A stretch of DNA of 11,739 bases. Source: Baffinella frigidus. Taxonomy: Eukaryota; Cryptophyceae; Cryptomonadales; Baffinellaceae. Both the position numbers and the translations under genes were made by a program. The stretch is from assembly GCA_026770585.1 (NCBI GenBank), contig MU646422.1:627607-639345 (forward strand), given 5' to 3'. Numbering within the stretch: the first letter of the stretch is position 1; the number at the start of each line of letters is the position of its first letter. Positions 1-7,078 of this stretch are shown here, piece by piece. Below the pieces are notes generated by a model that saw nothing but the letters and a program-made list of their open reading frames with translations, did no database searches and was not told where the DNA came from.

Positions 1-73
1 GCCTAGGACCTCCTACCGTAGGCCGAGGGATCCCAGGACCAAAAGTCTCGGCCTACGGTAGGAGGTCCTAGGC
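1..73. repeat. Perfect hairpin, 27-bp arms
   Basis: Bases 1-27 are the exact reverse complement of 47-73, with a 19-bp loop. The arms contain the motif CCTACCGTAGG, itself nearly palindromic, which recurs in the hairpins at 7142-7227 and 10688-10740. A second partial copy (gccgtaggcctaa) follows at 77-89. It is probably a member of a foldback family. The window begins exactly at the arm, so the left flank and any target duplication are not visible. Confidence 0.85.
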
Positions 74-158
74 AATGCCGTAGGCCTAACTACCCCATTT
101 TCAGGCCGTTACCCTATTAATGCTTCGACGACGTCCGTTCAATACAGACTCGTCATCA

Positions 159-445
159 CGTTTGGGGGGTTGGGGGTTAAGGTGTAGGGTTTAGGGCTGA
201 CGATTTACGGTTTGGGGTTTAGGGTTTGGGGTTTAGGGGTTGAGTGGTGAGGGGCTAGGGGTTAGGGGCTAGGGTTTGGGGTTTGTGGCTCGATCCAGGA
301 GAGGTGGGGGAGTCCCTCGTCCTGTAAGTTGACAACTTCCGTCAAAGGTTGATGGGAGAGTGTTTGGGGGTTAGGGGCAACGCTGTAGGGTTTAGGATTT
401 GGGGTTCATGGGGGGTGGTTTAGGGATAAGGGGTTAGGCTCTAAC
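159..445 (+). repeat. Degenerate telomere-like repeats (TTTAGGG type)
   Basis: A G-rich strand is packed with variants of ggtttaggg, ggggtttagg and ggggttaggg, the plant-type telomere heptamer in decayed form. Patches continue at 640-780. No gene is visible from 74 to 870. The same repeat appears in the opposite orientation (ccctaaaccc) at 2405-2425, 8014-8035 and 9170-9185, so these are interstitial patches and not a chromosome end. Two unique-looking blocks beginning cgatccagga (291 and 450) are inserted among them. Confidence 0.7.
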
Positions 446-471
446 TGGGTCGATCCAGGAGGGGTCGAGTA

Positions 472-705
472 GTCCGTCGTCCTGAATGTTTGGAGGTGAG
501 GGGTGAGGGGTTAGGGGTCATCGAGAGCAATAAAGAAGACTCAGCCTTTCGTCTAAAGGCTCATCCTTTAGTCTGCAGGGAAAATTTTACGTTTGCGATC
601 GTCGATTTGGTTCACTTCTGGTGGCTGGTGGTAGCCCGTCGTCCTGAGTGTTTGGAGGTGAGGGGTGAGGGGTTCGGGGTTGTCGAGAGCAATAAAAAGA
701 TGAAG
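472..705 (+). repeat. Direct repeat pair, inverted third copy downstream
   Basis: Bases 472-540 and 635-705 share a block running from the sequence cgtcgtcctga through a G-rich tract to tcgagagcaataaa. A longer inverted copy of 609-733 lies at about 2403-2540. It includes the telomere-like stretch and a ggtggctggtggt motif. Short reading frames over these blocks are low complexity and are not called as genes. Confidence 0.7.
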
Positions 706-881
706 TTTTAGGGGTTTAGGGTGTAGGGTTAAGGTTTTGGGGGGTAAGGAATTATGGTTTCGGGTTCACAAATGAGAGTTTACGATTTGGGGTGTAGAGT
801 GAGTCAGAGCAAGGGGGGGTGGGACGTCTGAGTCTTCTCAGAAATGAATTTATTAAGAGGATTAAGAGGATTTAGAGGAAA

Positions 882-1280
882 ATGCAGAGTTGTATAGGGT
901 CATGTAATTTATGTGGTTCGTTTAATGTATCGTATGCAAGGGCTGTTGACCTCGTTTCCGAGCAAGGGGGTCGTCCCAAACTCAAGGCTCGAGGGCCTCA
1001 TCTAGGACCTGTATCGAGAGTAATAACGAAGAAGAAGAAGAAGAAGAAGAAGAAGAAGAAGGAGGAGAAGAAGAAGAAGAAGGAGAAGAAGAAGGAGAAG
1101 AAGAAGAAGAAGGAGAAGAAGAAGGAGAAGAAGAAGAAGAAGGTGTGGGACGAAGAGCTGTTGAAAATACAGAGTTGTACAGGGTCATGTAATTGCTCAG
1201 ATTTGTTGAATATATAGTATGCAAGGGCTGTTGAAAGGTTTGTTTAACATATAGTATGCAAGGGCTGTTGACCTCGTTTC
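882..1280 (+). repeat. Duplicated block flanking a GAA microsatellite
   Basis: The segment at 882-985 (agagttgta-agggtcatgtaatt, then gtatgcaagggctgttg) is repeated at 1168-1230, and its last part again at 1246-1280. The microsatellite at 1028-1142 lies between the copies. No coding features are visible. The apparent reading frames through here consist of lysine/glutamate or serine/proline runs produced by the microsatellite. Confidence 0.65.
1028..1142 (+). repeat. (GAA)n microsatellite with GGA interruptions
   Basis: A purine-only strand made of GAA units is interrupted at regular steps by GGA, which gives a higher-order period of about 24 bp in the second half. Long frames on both strands here are artefacts of the repeat. 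Confidence 0.95.
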
Positions 1281-1690
1281 CAAGCAGCCACGCATTGTTC
1301 CCGTCCCCATCGTCTCTCAGCTCGAATTTGATGAGTCAGTCAGAGCAAGGGGGTATCGAATTTGATGAGTCAGTCAGAGCAAGGGGGTATATAATTTGAT
1401 GAGTCAGTCAGAGCAAGGGGGTATAGCCCGAAGGGCAGTTGACCTCGTTTCCAAGCAGCCACGCATTGTTCCCTTCCCCATCGTATCTCAGCTTCAATTT
1501 GATGAGTCACTCAGAGCCAGGGGATATCGAATTTGGTTAGTCAGTCAGAGCAAGGGGGTATCGAATTTGATGAGTCAGTCAGAGCAAGGGGGTATATAAT
1601 TTGATGAGTCAGTCAGAGCAAGGGGGTATAGCCCGAAGGGCAGTTAACCTCGTTTCCAAGCAGCCACGCATTGTTCCCTTCCCCATCGTG
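1267..1690 (+). repeat. 34-bp tandem array inside a higher-order repeat
   Basis: The 34-bp unit starts at 1325, 1359 and 1393, then again at 1496, 1530, 1564 and 1598. Each unit carries TGAGTCAGTCAGAGC or a close variant, followed by aaggggg. The blocks are separated by a spacer beginning ttgacctcgtttccaag at 1268, 1439 and (as ttaacctcg) 1644. Spacer spacing is 171 then 205 bp, which differ by exactly one 34-bp unit, as expected from unequal exchange. The repeated TGAGTCA resembles a bZIP/AP-1 site; a regulatory role is only a possibility. Confidence 0.85.
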
Positions 1691-1743
1691 CCCGCCCCCG
1701 CCCCCCCATCTATCGCCGCGACTGCCAAAGAGCGCGGGGACGT

Positions 1744-1874
1744 TCATCCGGGAACAAGTATTTTTCTTTAAAAAAATCTGCACGAAAATTACTACACAAT
1801 TGCTTCGGACGTGACCCGGTGTGTAGTAATTTTCATTGCCAGCTTTTAAAAGAAAAATAGTTGTTCCCGGATTA
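1744..1874. mobile_element. 131-bp hairpin (MITE-like) element, 4-bp ACGT duplication
   Basis: Terminal arms begin TCATCCGGGAACAA on the left and, reversed, TAATCCGGGAACAA on the right, matching in about 24 of the first 26 positions. An inner inverted pair GAAAATTACTACAC (1784-1797 and 1821-1834) lies inside. ACGT flanks the element at 1740-1743 and 1875-1878. The related sequence at about 1950-2000 has the same left flank (agagcgcgggg) joined through a single ACGT to the same right flank (ccaccagcc), so it is an empty site. There is no coding capacity, so movement would need a transposase from elsewhere. The termini match the element at 5653-5805. Confidence 0.88.
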
Positions 1875-1882
1875 ACGTCCAC

Positions 1883-2571
1883 CAGCCATCAGAAGTCACG
1901 CCACCTTTGAGCTGGCATCCCCGTTTTTCTCTTCGTAGCCCCCGCCCCCCCATCTATCGCCGCGACTGCCAAAGAGCGCGGGGACGTCCACCAGCCGTCA
2001 GAAGTCACGCCACCTTTGAGCTGGCATCCCCGTTTTTCTCTTGCTGGTGGTTGAGCCACACAGCGGGCTACGTGGAACAGCCTCGCCGGCAGGCTCGTGA
2101 GCGCCCGCGTGACCGGTCACGCGGACGCCGAAGCCAACTGTCCGAGGTGACTGCCTAGTCATGTCGCGACCTCAGCGTGTATGGTGGTGACGGTTCGGTG
2201 CGGCCGTAGCCCGCTGTGTGGCGCAACCACCAGCCATCAGAAGTCACGCCACCTTTGAGCTGGCATCCCCGTTTTTCTCTTCGTAGCCCGCTGTTGACTC
2301 CAGGGTGGAAGAGAACCAAATCGGGATATGCCACCTGTAGTAAATTTCACCAGGGATAAACCCAGAGGGTTGATCTGTGTGGCTCAACCACCAGCAATCA
2401 GACCCCAAACCCTAAACCCTACACCATCAACCCCTAAAACTTCATCTTCTTTATTGCTCTTCATAACGTCTAACCCCTCACCCCTAACCTCCAAACACTC
2501 AGGACGACGGGCTACCACCAGCCACCAGAAGTGAACCACCTTTGAGCTGGCATCCCCGTTTTTCTCTTCGT
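1883..2571 (+). repeat. Dispersed direct repeat, four copies
   Basis: A unit running from ccaccagcc, through agaagt, then ccacctttgagctggcat and a cccgtttttctctt tail, occurs at about 1879-1936, 1985-2042, 2228-2281 and 2516-2570. Most copies continue into tcgtagcccgctgt. The copies border the hairpin elements at 1744-1874, 2043-2234 and 2603-2752, so this repeat appears to be the common landing ground for insertions. No credible gene is seen. Confidence 0.75.
2043..2234. mobile_element. 192-bp inverted-repeat element
   Basis: The 30-bp arms at 2043-2072 (gctggtggttgagccac onward) and 2205-2234 match in 29 of 30 positions. The interior is GC-rich and holds a perfect 20-bp palindrome centred on ACCGGT at 2105-2124. 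I could not assign a target duplication. It has no open frame of its own that looks like a protein. Confidence 0.75.
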
Positions 2572-3028
2572 AGCCCGCTGTGTGGATCAACCACCAGCAA
2601 TCTTATCTCAGAAAACGAGTTCTAAAACTCGTTTTCTTAAGTCAATTCCCCTACAAATTCGTCAACTTATTCTTTACTCTCTGCATAAGTTGACAAAATT
2701 GTAAGGGAATTGACTTGAGAAAACGAGTTTTAGAACTCGTTTTCTGAGATAAAATCTGATTGCTGGTGGTTGAGCTACCACCAGCAAGCCACAAAGCGGA
2801 TGTCAGCTCAACCACCAACTGGCAGAGAAAGGTGTCAACCAAAGAGAACCGGGGTTCCACAGTGCGCTGCCCAACCACCAGCAATCAGAAGAGAACCAAA
2901 TCGGGGTGGAGTTGAGCAAATTTTATGACCAGGAGATAAATGATCGATCAACCCTCTGGGTTTATCCCTGGTGAAATTCACTACAGGTGGCATATCCCGA
3001 TTTGGTTCTCTTCCACCCTGGAGTCAAC
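2293..3028. repeat. Composite giant inverted repeat, 83-bp arms
   Basis: Bases 2293-2375 are repeated inverted at 2946-3028 with about one mismatch; the arm begins gttgactccagggtgg. The 570-bp interior holds telomere-like DNA (2405-2530), a complete smaller hairpin (2603-2752) and several ccaccagcaatc motifs in both orientations. Transcribed, this would fold into one long nested hairpin. No gene is recognisable inside. Confidence 0.85.
2603..2752. mobile_element. 150-bp double hairpin element
   Basis: The outer arms run inward from ttatctcagaaaacgag and pair almost perfectly for about 65 bp. Each arm itself contains a smaller palindrome (gaaaacgagtt-aactcgttttc), so the single strand could form a branched structure. 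The arms carry AAGTCAATTCCC / GGGAATTGACTT, the core shared with hairpins at 3043, 9560 and 10862. Flanking caccagcaatc and gattgctggtg are also inverted, extending the symmetry outside the element. Confidence 0.85.
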
Positions 3029-3042
3029 TTGGGGGCAAATCT

Positions 3043-3101
3043 CAAGTCAATCTCCCACAAATGCACTCAGATTCCGAGTGCATCTGTATGGGAGTTGACT
3101 T
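3043..3101. repeat. Small imperfect hairpin
   Basis: The left arm (aagtcaatctcccacaaatg, then cactc) pairs with the right arm (gagtgcatctgtatggga, then gttgactt) around a 7-bp loop, with several mismatches. It lies directly right of the composite inverted repeat and shares the AAGTCAAyyCCC theme with other hairpins of the window. Confidence 0.7.
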
Positions 3102-3178
3102 AAGAAACCATTGACTTGCCCATAAGTTGCCTCCAGGGTGGCTGGTGGCTGGTGAAAAGGTGCGCTGGGAGCAGCCTC

Positions 3179-3330
3179 CTAGCTCTGTCCCACTTCAATT
3201 TGGTCTCGTAGAAGAGTGCCCCCCCCGAAATTTCACAGGTGGATTTTGACACCCCCCCATGAAATCCACCTGTGAAATTCCGGGGAGGGCACTCTATCTA
3301 CGAGACCAAATTGAAGTGGGACAGAGCTAG
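3179..3330. mobile_element. 152-bp foldback element with 5-bp GCCTC duplication
   Basis: The termini are CTAGCTCTGTCC and its reverse complement. The arms pair nearly end to end for about 65 bp, leaving a short C-rich loop near 3250-3260. GCCTC is present at 3174-3178 and 3331-3335, which fits a 5-bp target duplication. No protein is encoded. Confidence 0.82.
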
Positions 3331-3383
3331 GCCTCCAGCCCTCCGAAGTGAAGTGTTTGGGTCGGTTAGGTATGACGGATTCG

Positions 3384-3390
3384 TATAAAA
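3384..3390 (+). promoter_or_regulatory. TATA-like box
   Basis: TATAAAA followed by ggg is a textbook TATA match on the + strand, just upstream of the GC-rich region and 650 bp before the first supported exon. It could drive a transcript starting near 3415, which would need a long or spliced 5' leader to reach the ATG at 4037. It is a motif match only. Confidence 0.3.
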
Positions 3391-3914
3391 GGGCTTCCGA
3401 TTTCCGGCACCTGGCTTGTTGAAATCGGGGGGTTGCATGTTGTGCGAGGCCGGACACGGCGTAGGGATTCGCACCTATCAGGTGCCCAGCGCCGCTTCTT
3501 TCCCCTTCCACTACCCCGCATCTGCCCGCCCCGCCCGCCCCATCCCCCCCGAGCGCCACCCCGCAGGCGAAGCAGCTGCAGCATCCCTCTTTTCGCGCTC
3601 TCCGCTGCATCAGCTCCGCAGCAGCCACCTCGCACCTTTGGCGCTGGTTCTACGGCCGAGTCCCCGTGCGGCGATGCACAGTAGCTGGCCTTGGGCGCTG
3701 ATCCCCTCCCGGTTCCAGGGCAGATGCAGGAGGCGAGGGCAAAAATCCAGGCCCAAATCGCAAGTGCACGCCCCATCCCGACCCCCACCAACGCGTCGAG
3801 GGTTGCCCTCACTGCGCCACGGTATGAGCCAAAGGTCTGGTCATCGATGGATGACTGACTGACTGGGAGAGACCCTTCTCTTCTCTTCGAAGACGAGAAT
3901 CCTGGTTTGTGGGT

Positions 3915-3956
3915 GGTTCCGGAGGTTGACTTTGGCCAAAGTCAACCTCCGGAACC
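3915..3956. repeat. Perfect 42-bp palindrome
   Basis: The sequence is exactly self-complementary with no spacer, centred on TTTGGCCAAA, and contains TTGACTT and AAGTCAA in its two halves. It lies 80 bp before the start codon at 4037. It may be a minimal foldback element or an extruding cruciform. The exactness suggests recent origin or active correction. Confidence 0.9.
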
Positions 3957-4036
3957 GCAAGAAGGGCAGTGGTGGGATCTGTTCGGACGGCGGGTGGTAG
4001 GTCGCAGGTGGTCGCGAAGCAGGGCGTCTGAAGGGA

Positions 4037-4113
4037 ATGGCGGTGGGACACAGCGTGGTGACGCTGGTGCAGAAGCTGCTGGACGGGACGCTCGATCCGC
4101 ATCAGATGCGCAG
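4037..4113 (+). CDS. PEX22: PEX22-like protein, exon 1 (start exon)
   Basis: Plant-type PEX22 anchors the ubiquitin-conjugating enzyme PEX4 to the peroxisome membrane, and the pair recycles the import receptor PEX5. This exon encodes the cytosol- or matrix-side leader, MAVGHSVVTLVQKLLDGTL followed by DPHQMR. The ATG sits in a good context (ggga ATG gcg). The exon ends cgcAG before GTTCTC, leaving two bases of a codon. Joined to the AG-bounded exon at 4430 these give an arginine and run straight into the transmembrane segment, as in the plant family. The start, donor and phase are visible; the family name is inferred mainly from the later exons. Confidence 0.6.
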
Positions 4114-4429
4114 GTTCTCTTCACTCGCGTTGCTCCTGAGAAGCTTCTCAGCAACGCAGATCAGCAGCGTCCCCCAACAAGTCAAATGTGTTGACCCGGC
4201 TGCACTGAGATGCACCCCGATTTTAGACCCCGCATTTCCGCCCGCCCCGTCTCTCCCCTAATTCAGTAAATCCCAACCGGCCACAACACCACGCGCGAAG
4301 CAAGCAAACGAAAAATATCTCTCCTCAATTCATCACGCTGCATGGCCACAGTCACCTGTCGCTCCCTCTCCTCGCAACAAGACGCCTCCTGCGTACCCCT
4401 CCCTGAACCCGCCCCCCCCCGTGCGACAG
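4114..4429 (+). other. Intron 1 of the PEX22-like gene
   Basis: The intron runs from GTTCTC to a C-rich tract and ACAG. Its phase matches both neighbours. It has no hairpin element, unlike the later introns. Its 3' end (cccgccccccccc-gtgcgacag) is a strong pyrimidine tract. Confidence 0.55.
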
Positions 4430-4620
4430 GCTGCTGAGCATCGGGCTCGTGGTCCTCGCGGTAATCTACTGGCTCGCCAAGCGCACCCGCCGGACACTAG
4501 GGCAGGGCGCCGCGGGGGGAGGAGCGGCGGGGCCGGCGAGGACGTCAGCGCCACGGATCCAACTGAAGCCCGGGTTCCACAGTGCGCTGCCCAACACCGC
4601 CCACGCTCCTGCCCTTGGAA
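4430..4620 (+). CDS. PEX22: PEX22-like protein, exon 2 (membrane anchor and linker)
   Basis: After the split arginine codon the frame reads LLSIGLVVLAVIYWLAKRTR, a single membrane-spanning helix followed by a basic cluster. Next comes a Gly/Ala/Pro-rich linker (GQGAAGGGAAGPARTSAP) and then HSALPNTAHAPALG. One helix near the N terminus followed by a loose linker matches plant PEX22, which is membrane-anchored with a cytosolic PEX4-binding domain. The 3' end is uncertain. GTCTCA at 4621 leaves one base and fits the exon candidate at 6274. GTGAGA at 4658 is a stronger donor, leaves two bases and fits the candidate at 6760; its TGA is also the in-frame stop. Bases 4572-4595 are identical to 2852-2875, so part of the linker may derive from repeat DNA. 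Confidence 0.6.
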
Positions 4621-4787
4621 GTCTCATTCTGTCTCAGTCTATTTTCTCACCATTTTGGTGAGACCGCTTCCACCACCACGCAAGAGTGTAGGGCTGACCT
4701 GGGAAAACAAGCCAGTTCACACAGAATTTGTAACAACTTTCCGAAATTTCGATTTTTCTGTGGGAAGAATGTCCACTTATGAACTTA

Positions 4788-4813
4788 AGAAATAGTCGAA
4801 TTCGACTATTTCT
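4788..4813. repeat. Perfect 26-bp palindrome
   Basis: It is exactly self-complementary around an EcoRI-like GAATTC centre, with no spacer. It lies in the long intron after exon 2, in the 4658-4850 stretch that otherwise shows nothing identifiable. Confidence 0.85.
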
Positions 4814-4852
4814 CCTGTGGGCCACTCTGCCCTAGAATCTTGCGTGGCAACC

Positions 4853-5006
4853 CTCACGGAAAGACCAAACCGTCGATTTTCAGACCTCAGATTTACCTTG
4901 ACAGACCCCCCGAAATCGAAGGGCTGGCAAAAGTTGACCCAGCGCCTCAGTTCAAAATCAACTTTTTTAAAAAGGTCGAAAATCGACCTTTTGGTCCTTC
5001 CGTGAG
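4853..5006. mobile_element. 154-bp hairpin element
   Basis: The arms start ctcacggaaagaccaaa and pair for 29 bp with 3 mismatches. A second palindrome-like stretch (aaaaggtcga-tcgacctttt) sits at the inner edge of the right arm. Flanking gcaacc and ggttgc are also inverted. It lies in the intron after exon 2. Confidence 0.75.
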
Positions 5007-5171
5007 GGATGGTGGTTGCGTAGAGTCTGATGACTGTTCACGAACCGGGCACGTTCTAGCTCTGCCTGAGTTGGCACGTTTTGGACATACGATTTTGTAC
5101 CGTGGTGACTCGTCCCACACTATAGCTTCTTCTTCTTTTTACTCCCGAGCCCATGGGCCCGCCTCGGCACG

Positions 5172-5297
5172 CCACGCCAGAGGGATCGAAACGTCCACTT
5201 TTGACATCTTTCGAGGGAAACCCCTTGAATTCTTAAGTCAACCACGACAGATCTGTCGTGGATAAGGCGTCGGTTTCCCTCGATCATTCTGGCGTGG
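5172..5297. repeat. Nested hairpin with perfect 20-bp central palindrome
   Basis: Outer arms ccacgccagagggatcga (5172-5189) and its near reverse complement (5280-5297) enclose tcgagggaaacc / ggtttccctcga (5211-5222, 5272-5283) and a perfect palindrome centred on AGATCT (5242-5261). The stretch 5007-5171 shows nothing else identifiable. Confidence 0.7.
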
Positions 5298-5337
5298 CGG
5301 TAGCGTTTCACACTGAATCGGCTTTCAACTTCATAAG

Positions 5338-5502
5338 GACGCAACCTATAATTAGTTTTGTAAAGTAATTCGTTCCTGGTACAAATTATAAAACAAGACC
5401 TCGTTTAAAAAGAAATTGGAGCCCTTTTTAGTTTTAAATGGACCTTGTTTTATAACTTGTACCAGAACGAGTTGCTTTACAAAACTATTTATAGGTTGCG
5501 TC
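5338..5502. mobile_element. 165-bp hairpin element with ~60-bp arms
   Basis: The arms start gacgcaacctataa and pair for about 60 bp with few mismatches and one small gap. Inner sequence TTCCTGGTAC-AAATTATAAAAC resembles the core of the elements at 9560 and 10862, although the outer arms are unrelated to theirs. No clear target duplication was found. AT-rich, non-coding. Confidence 0.82.
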
Positions 5503-5652
5503 ACTATTAAACTGGGGTTTCGGCTGTCTAGAATGACTGAAACTCGATCTCTACTGAGAAAGTTTACACGTTGAGGAAAAAGTCTGGCCGGGAAATGTGT
5601 CCACCTCCTCCACCACCAAAGAGAGAAGAAGAAGAGAAGAAGAGACCTGCTC

Positions 5653-5805
5653 TCATCCGGGAACATTTTCAATTAAAAGAAAATGGCCTATCAAACCGGA
5701 TTCTGGTCCTAATTAAATTTACTTAGGGCCCTTATTAACCTTCGGCCAACTCCTATGGACAAATAGGGATTCATTTTCTTTTAAATTAAACCTGTCCTCG
5801 GATTA
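5653..5805. mobile_element. 153-bp hairpin element, 4-bp GCTC duplication
   Basis: The left end TCATCCGGGAACA is identical to that of the element at 1744. The right end reads TAATCCG on the other strand, again matching it. GCTC flanks the element at 5649-5652 and 5806-5809. The inner sequence differs from the 1744 element and contains CCTAATTAAATTTACT, which recurs in the hairpin at 6111-6251. Confidence 0.82.
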
Positions 5806-6110
5806 GCTCTGGATGGGTTGGTTCTCGGCAGGGACCCCAGTGGAAAACGAAATGGCAACTTACTGCCGAGGATCAGCCTTGTTGACTTCAGGTAAAAGAT
5901 CCTGGCTGGCAGTGAAATGGGTTGTTTCTCGGGATGGATCCCGGTGGGGCGATACCGGAGATTTTTCTCCGGGTTGGCTGAAAATTACTTCAGTACCCGA
6001 TCCGGTTATAAGCTGCTACGGGTTGCTGGTGGCTGAATGGGCTGGTTATCGGCAGGGATTGCGGTGGGGCACCGCGTCACAGTCGTCACCAACGAGTCCC
6101 GCTCTAAACT

Positions 6111-6251
6111 CATCTCGAAAGATAACTGAATCAGATCCCTCATTGGCGTTTTCATTTAATTAGGGGGCCTAATTAAATTTACTATGCCCTAACTAATTTA
6201 TCCTATCACCCTCCTATTGAAAAGGAACTGATTCAGTTATCTTCCGAGATG
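6111..6251. mobile_element. 141-bp hairpin element between exon-like repeats
   Basis: The arms catctcgaaagataactg onward (6111-6134) and 6228-6251 match in 23 of 24 positions. The interior is AT-rich and shares CCTAATTAAATTTACT with the element at 5653, although the arms are unrelated. The directly repeated segments at 6035-6095 and 6254-6314 flank it. Confidence 0.8.
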
Positions 6252-6273
6252 AAAATGGGCTGGCTATCGGCAG

Positions 6274-6314
6274 GGATTCCGGTGGGGCACCGCGTGACGG
6301 TCGTCACCAACGAC
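6274..6314 (+). CDS. PEX22: PEX22-like protein, candidate exon 3
   Basis: It is bounded by cggcAG and GTACAG and reads IPVGHRVTVVTND. In phase with exon 2 ending at 4620 it gives ALG-R-IPVGHRVTVVTND, comparable with the start of the cytosolic domain of plant PEX22, where a basic residue precedes a Val-Thr strand. An alternative exon for the same region is 6760-6851. No AG acceptor of suitable phase is seen right before the next piece (DVLTALM at 7079), so the junction may be noncanonical or broken. The 9-bp ACGACGTAC is repeated at both ends of the gap (6310 and 7077). Confidence 0.35.
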
Positions 6315-6453
6315 GTACAGCCCCAACCCCTGCGACGAATTTCCTGAACCCCAACCCCCAACCCCGGAACCGCCCCGCTTCCACCCGCCCTCCAAAGTCC
6401 ACACGATTTGTACCAGGAGTTTCCGGAAATCGCGTGAGTAGCCTACTGTCCAG

Positions 6454-6489
6454 AACGTTGGTGCGAGGTTGTCTCACCACTCGAGGCTG
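6454..6489 (+). pseudogene. Interrupted exon-like piece (NVGARLSHHSRL)
   Basis: After tccAG the frame reads NVGARLSHHSRL and is then broken by unrelated sequence (gaagattttttt). The last bases, cactcgaggctg, reappear at 6752 and 7266, each time followed by cccgtgacctt (PVTF). The piece fits the RLSEGRKVT-like region of plant PEX22 if joined to those copies. It looks like a coding segment split by insertion with its edge duplicated. Confidence 0.35.
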
Positions 6490-6580
6490 GAAGATTTTTT
6501 TCTTCTTTTTCCTTCAATGGGAAAAAGCAAATCCGGTGGTGGCACCGCGCCACGGGTTTTGCAAACGACGTCGTTTCGTT

Positions 6581-6698
6581 GAGAGAGAGAGAGAGGGAGA
6601 GAGGAGAGGGAGAGAGAGAGAGAGAGGAGAGAGGGAGAGAGGGAGAGAGGGAGAGAGGGAGAGAGGGAGAGAGGGAGAGAGAGAGAGAGAGAGAGAGG
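6581..6698 (+). repeat. (GA)n microsatellite
   Basis: An uninterrupted purine tract of GA and GAGG variants. It is bordered on both sides by AACGACGTCGT-like sequence (6563-6577, 6713-6725), which resembles the ACGACGTAC found in the gene's exon pieces. Frames read through it are artefacts. Confidence 0.9.
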
Positions 6699-6751
6699 CG
6701 GTAGGGAGAGGGGAACGACGTCGTCGTTCGGCGGGCGCCCGCCCCGCCTCC

Positions 6752-6851
6752 CACTCGAGGCTGCCCGTGACCTTTAAGTGTTCAAACCAACGATCGGTTT
6801 GTGCAAACGACGTACTGTTCGCCCTCATGCACAAAGCTCAACGCCAGCGAG
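6752..6851 (+). CDS. PEX22: PEX22-like protein, alternative middle exon (SRLPVTF to KAQRQR)
   Basis: One open frame joins SRLPVTF to CANDVLFALMHKAQRQR and ends CGAG before GTACCT, a good donor leaving one base. An acceptor could be the AG at 6758-6759; an exon from 6760 would be in phase with exon 2 ending at 4657. The end phase fits the 32-nt mini-exon at 7968. A second copy of its 3' part is at 7079-7121. The stretch between PVTF and NDVL is longer than in the plant family and includes a small hairpin (caaacc-ggtttg), so this may be a damaged copy. Confidence 0.4.
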
Positions 6852-6852
6852 G

Positions 6853-7076
6853 TACCTCTGCTGCAATAATGCAGCTAGAATACATTTATGCGCGCGCGTG
6901 CGACCTGTACCACGCAAGGCCCTTCGAGGGTTATTCGGTGCCCGTTCTTGGAGCCGTTAGCCCGTTCTTGGAGCCGTTTTCGATTAAAATTGACTTTTGA
7001 ATACCGGTTTCCCTTTGCAAATTGACTTTTGAATACCCCCCCCCCAAGAGCCCTCCGTGGATTCGTCACCAAGTGC
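6853..7076 (+). repeat. Block with inserted element X, copy 1
   Basis: The block matches 10374-10657, very closely over the last 180 bases. It contains the exon fragment gcgtgcgacctgtacc, then a 154-bp insert (6912-7065), then tcaccaagtgc. In the intact exon at 9918 these two fragments are adjacent. The insert carries two tandem cccgttcttggagccgtt copies and two TTGACTTTTGAATACC copies; it is not a hairpin. The block is itself bracketed by copies of the DVLxALM exon piece (6809-6851, 7079-7121). Confidence 0.8.
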
Positions 7077-7078
7077 AC

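Larger units (their letters stand above)
3336..4036 (+). other. GC-rich upstream region, possible promoter/leader
   Basis: This stretch precedes the first supported exon. From 3466 it is very GC-rich and has overlapping open frames on both strands. Their proteins are arginine-, proline- and alanine-rich with no motif I can recognise. The + frame from 3437 to about 3862 (start MLCEAG) and the - frame from 3812 to 3366 (with a hydrophobic stretch near AIWAWIFALASC) are the longest. I think open frames here are a by-product of base composition, but a short leader exon or an antisense gene cannot be excluded. Confidence 0.35.
5813..6314 (+). repeat. Four copies of a GW-SAG-PVG exon-like segment
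   Basis: A segment containing atgggYtggYtmtcggcaggga followed by a ccggtggggc-like part occurs at 5812-5843, 5920-5952, 6035-6095 and 6254-6314. The last two match in about 57 of 61 positions and bracket the hairpin at 6111-6251. The best copy can read MGWLSAGIPVGHRVTVVTND. The first two diverge in their second half. They may be duplicated coding pieces of the PEX22-like gene; which, if any, is spliced is unknown. Confidence 0.6.

Noticed and set aside
159-445. True chromosome end
   Set aside because: The heptamers are degenerate, interrupted and occur in both orientations across the window.
1325-1631. Possible hammerhead ribozymes, from the repeated TTGATGAGTC
   Set aside because: The required GAAA and the third stem are missing, so only a short piece of the core resembles one.
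3366-3862. Overlapping open frames of about 148 codons on both strands, one with a hydrophobic stretch and an LRLRGG motif
   Set aside because: The region is very GC-rich, so long frames arise by chance. The proteins are Arg/Pro/Ala-rich with no family resemblance I can name, and neither strand stands out.
6434-7000. 188-codon frame through the GA tract
   Set aside because: Its middle is (RE)n from the microsatellite. Only the separate exon-like pieces within it are kept.
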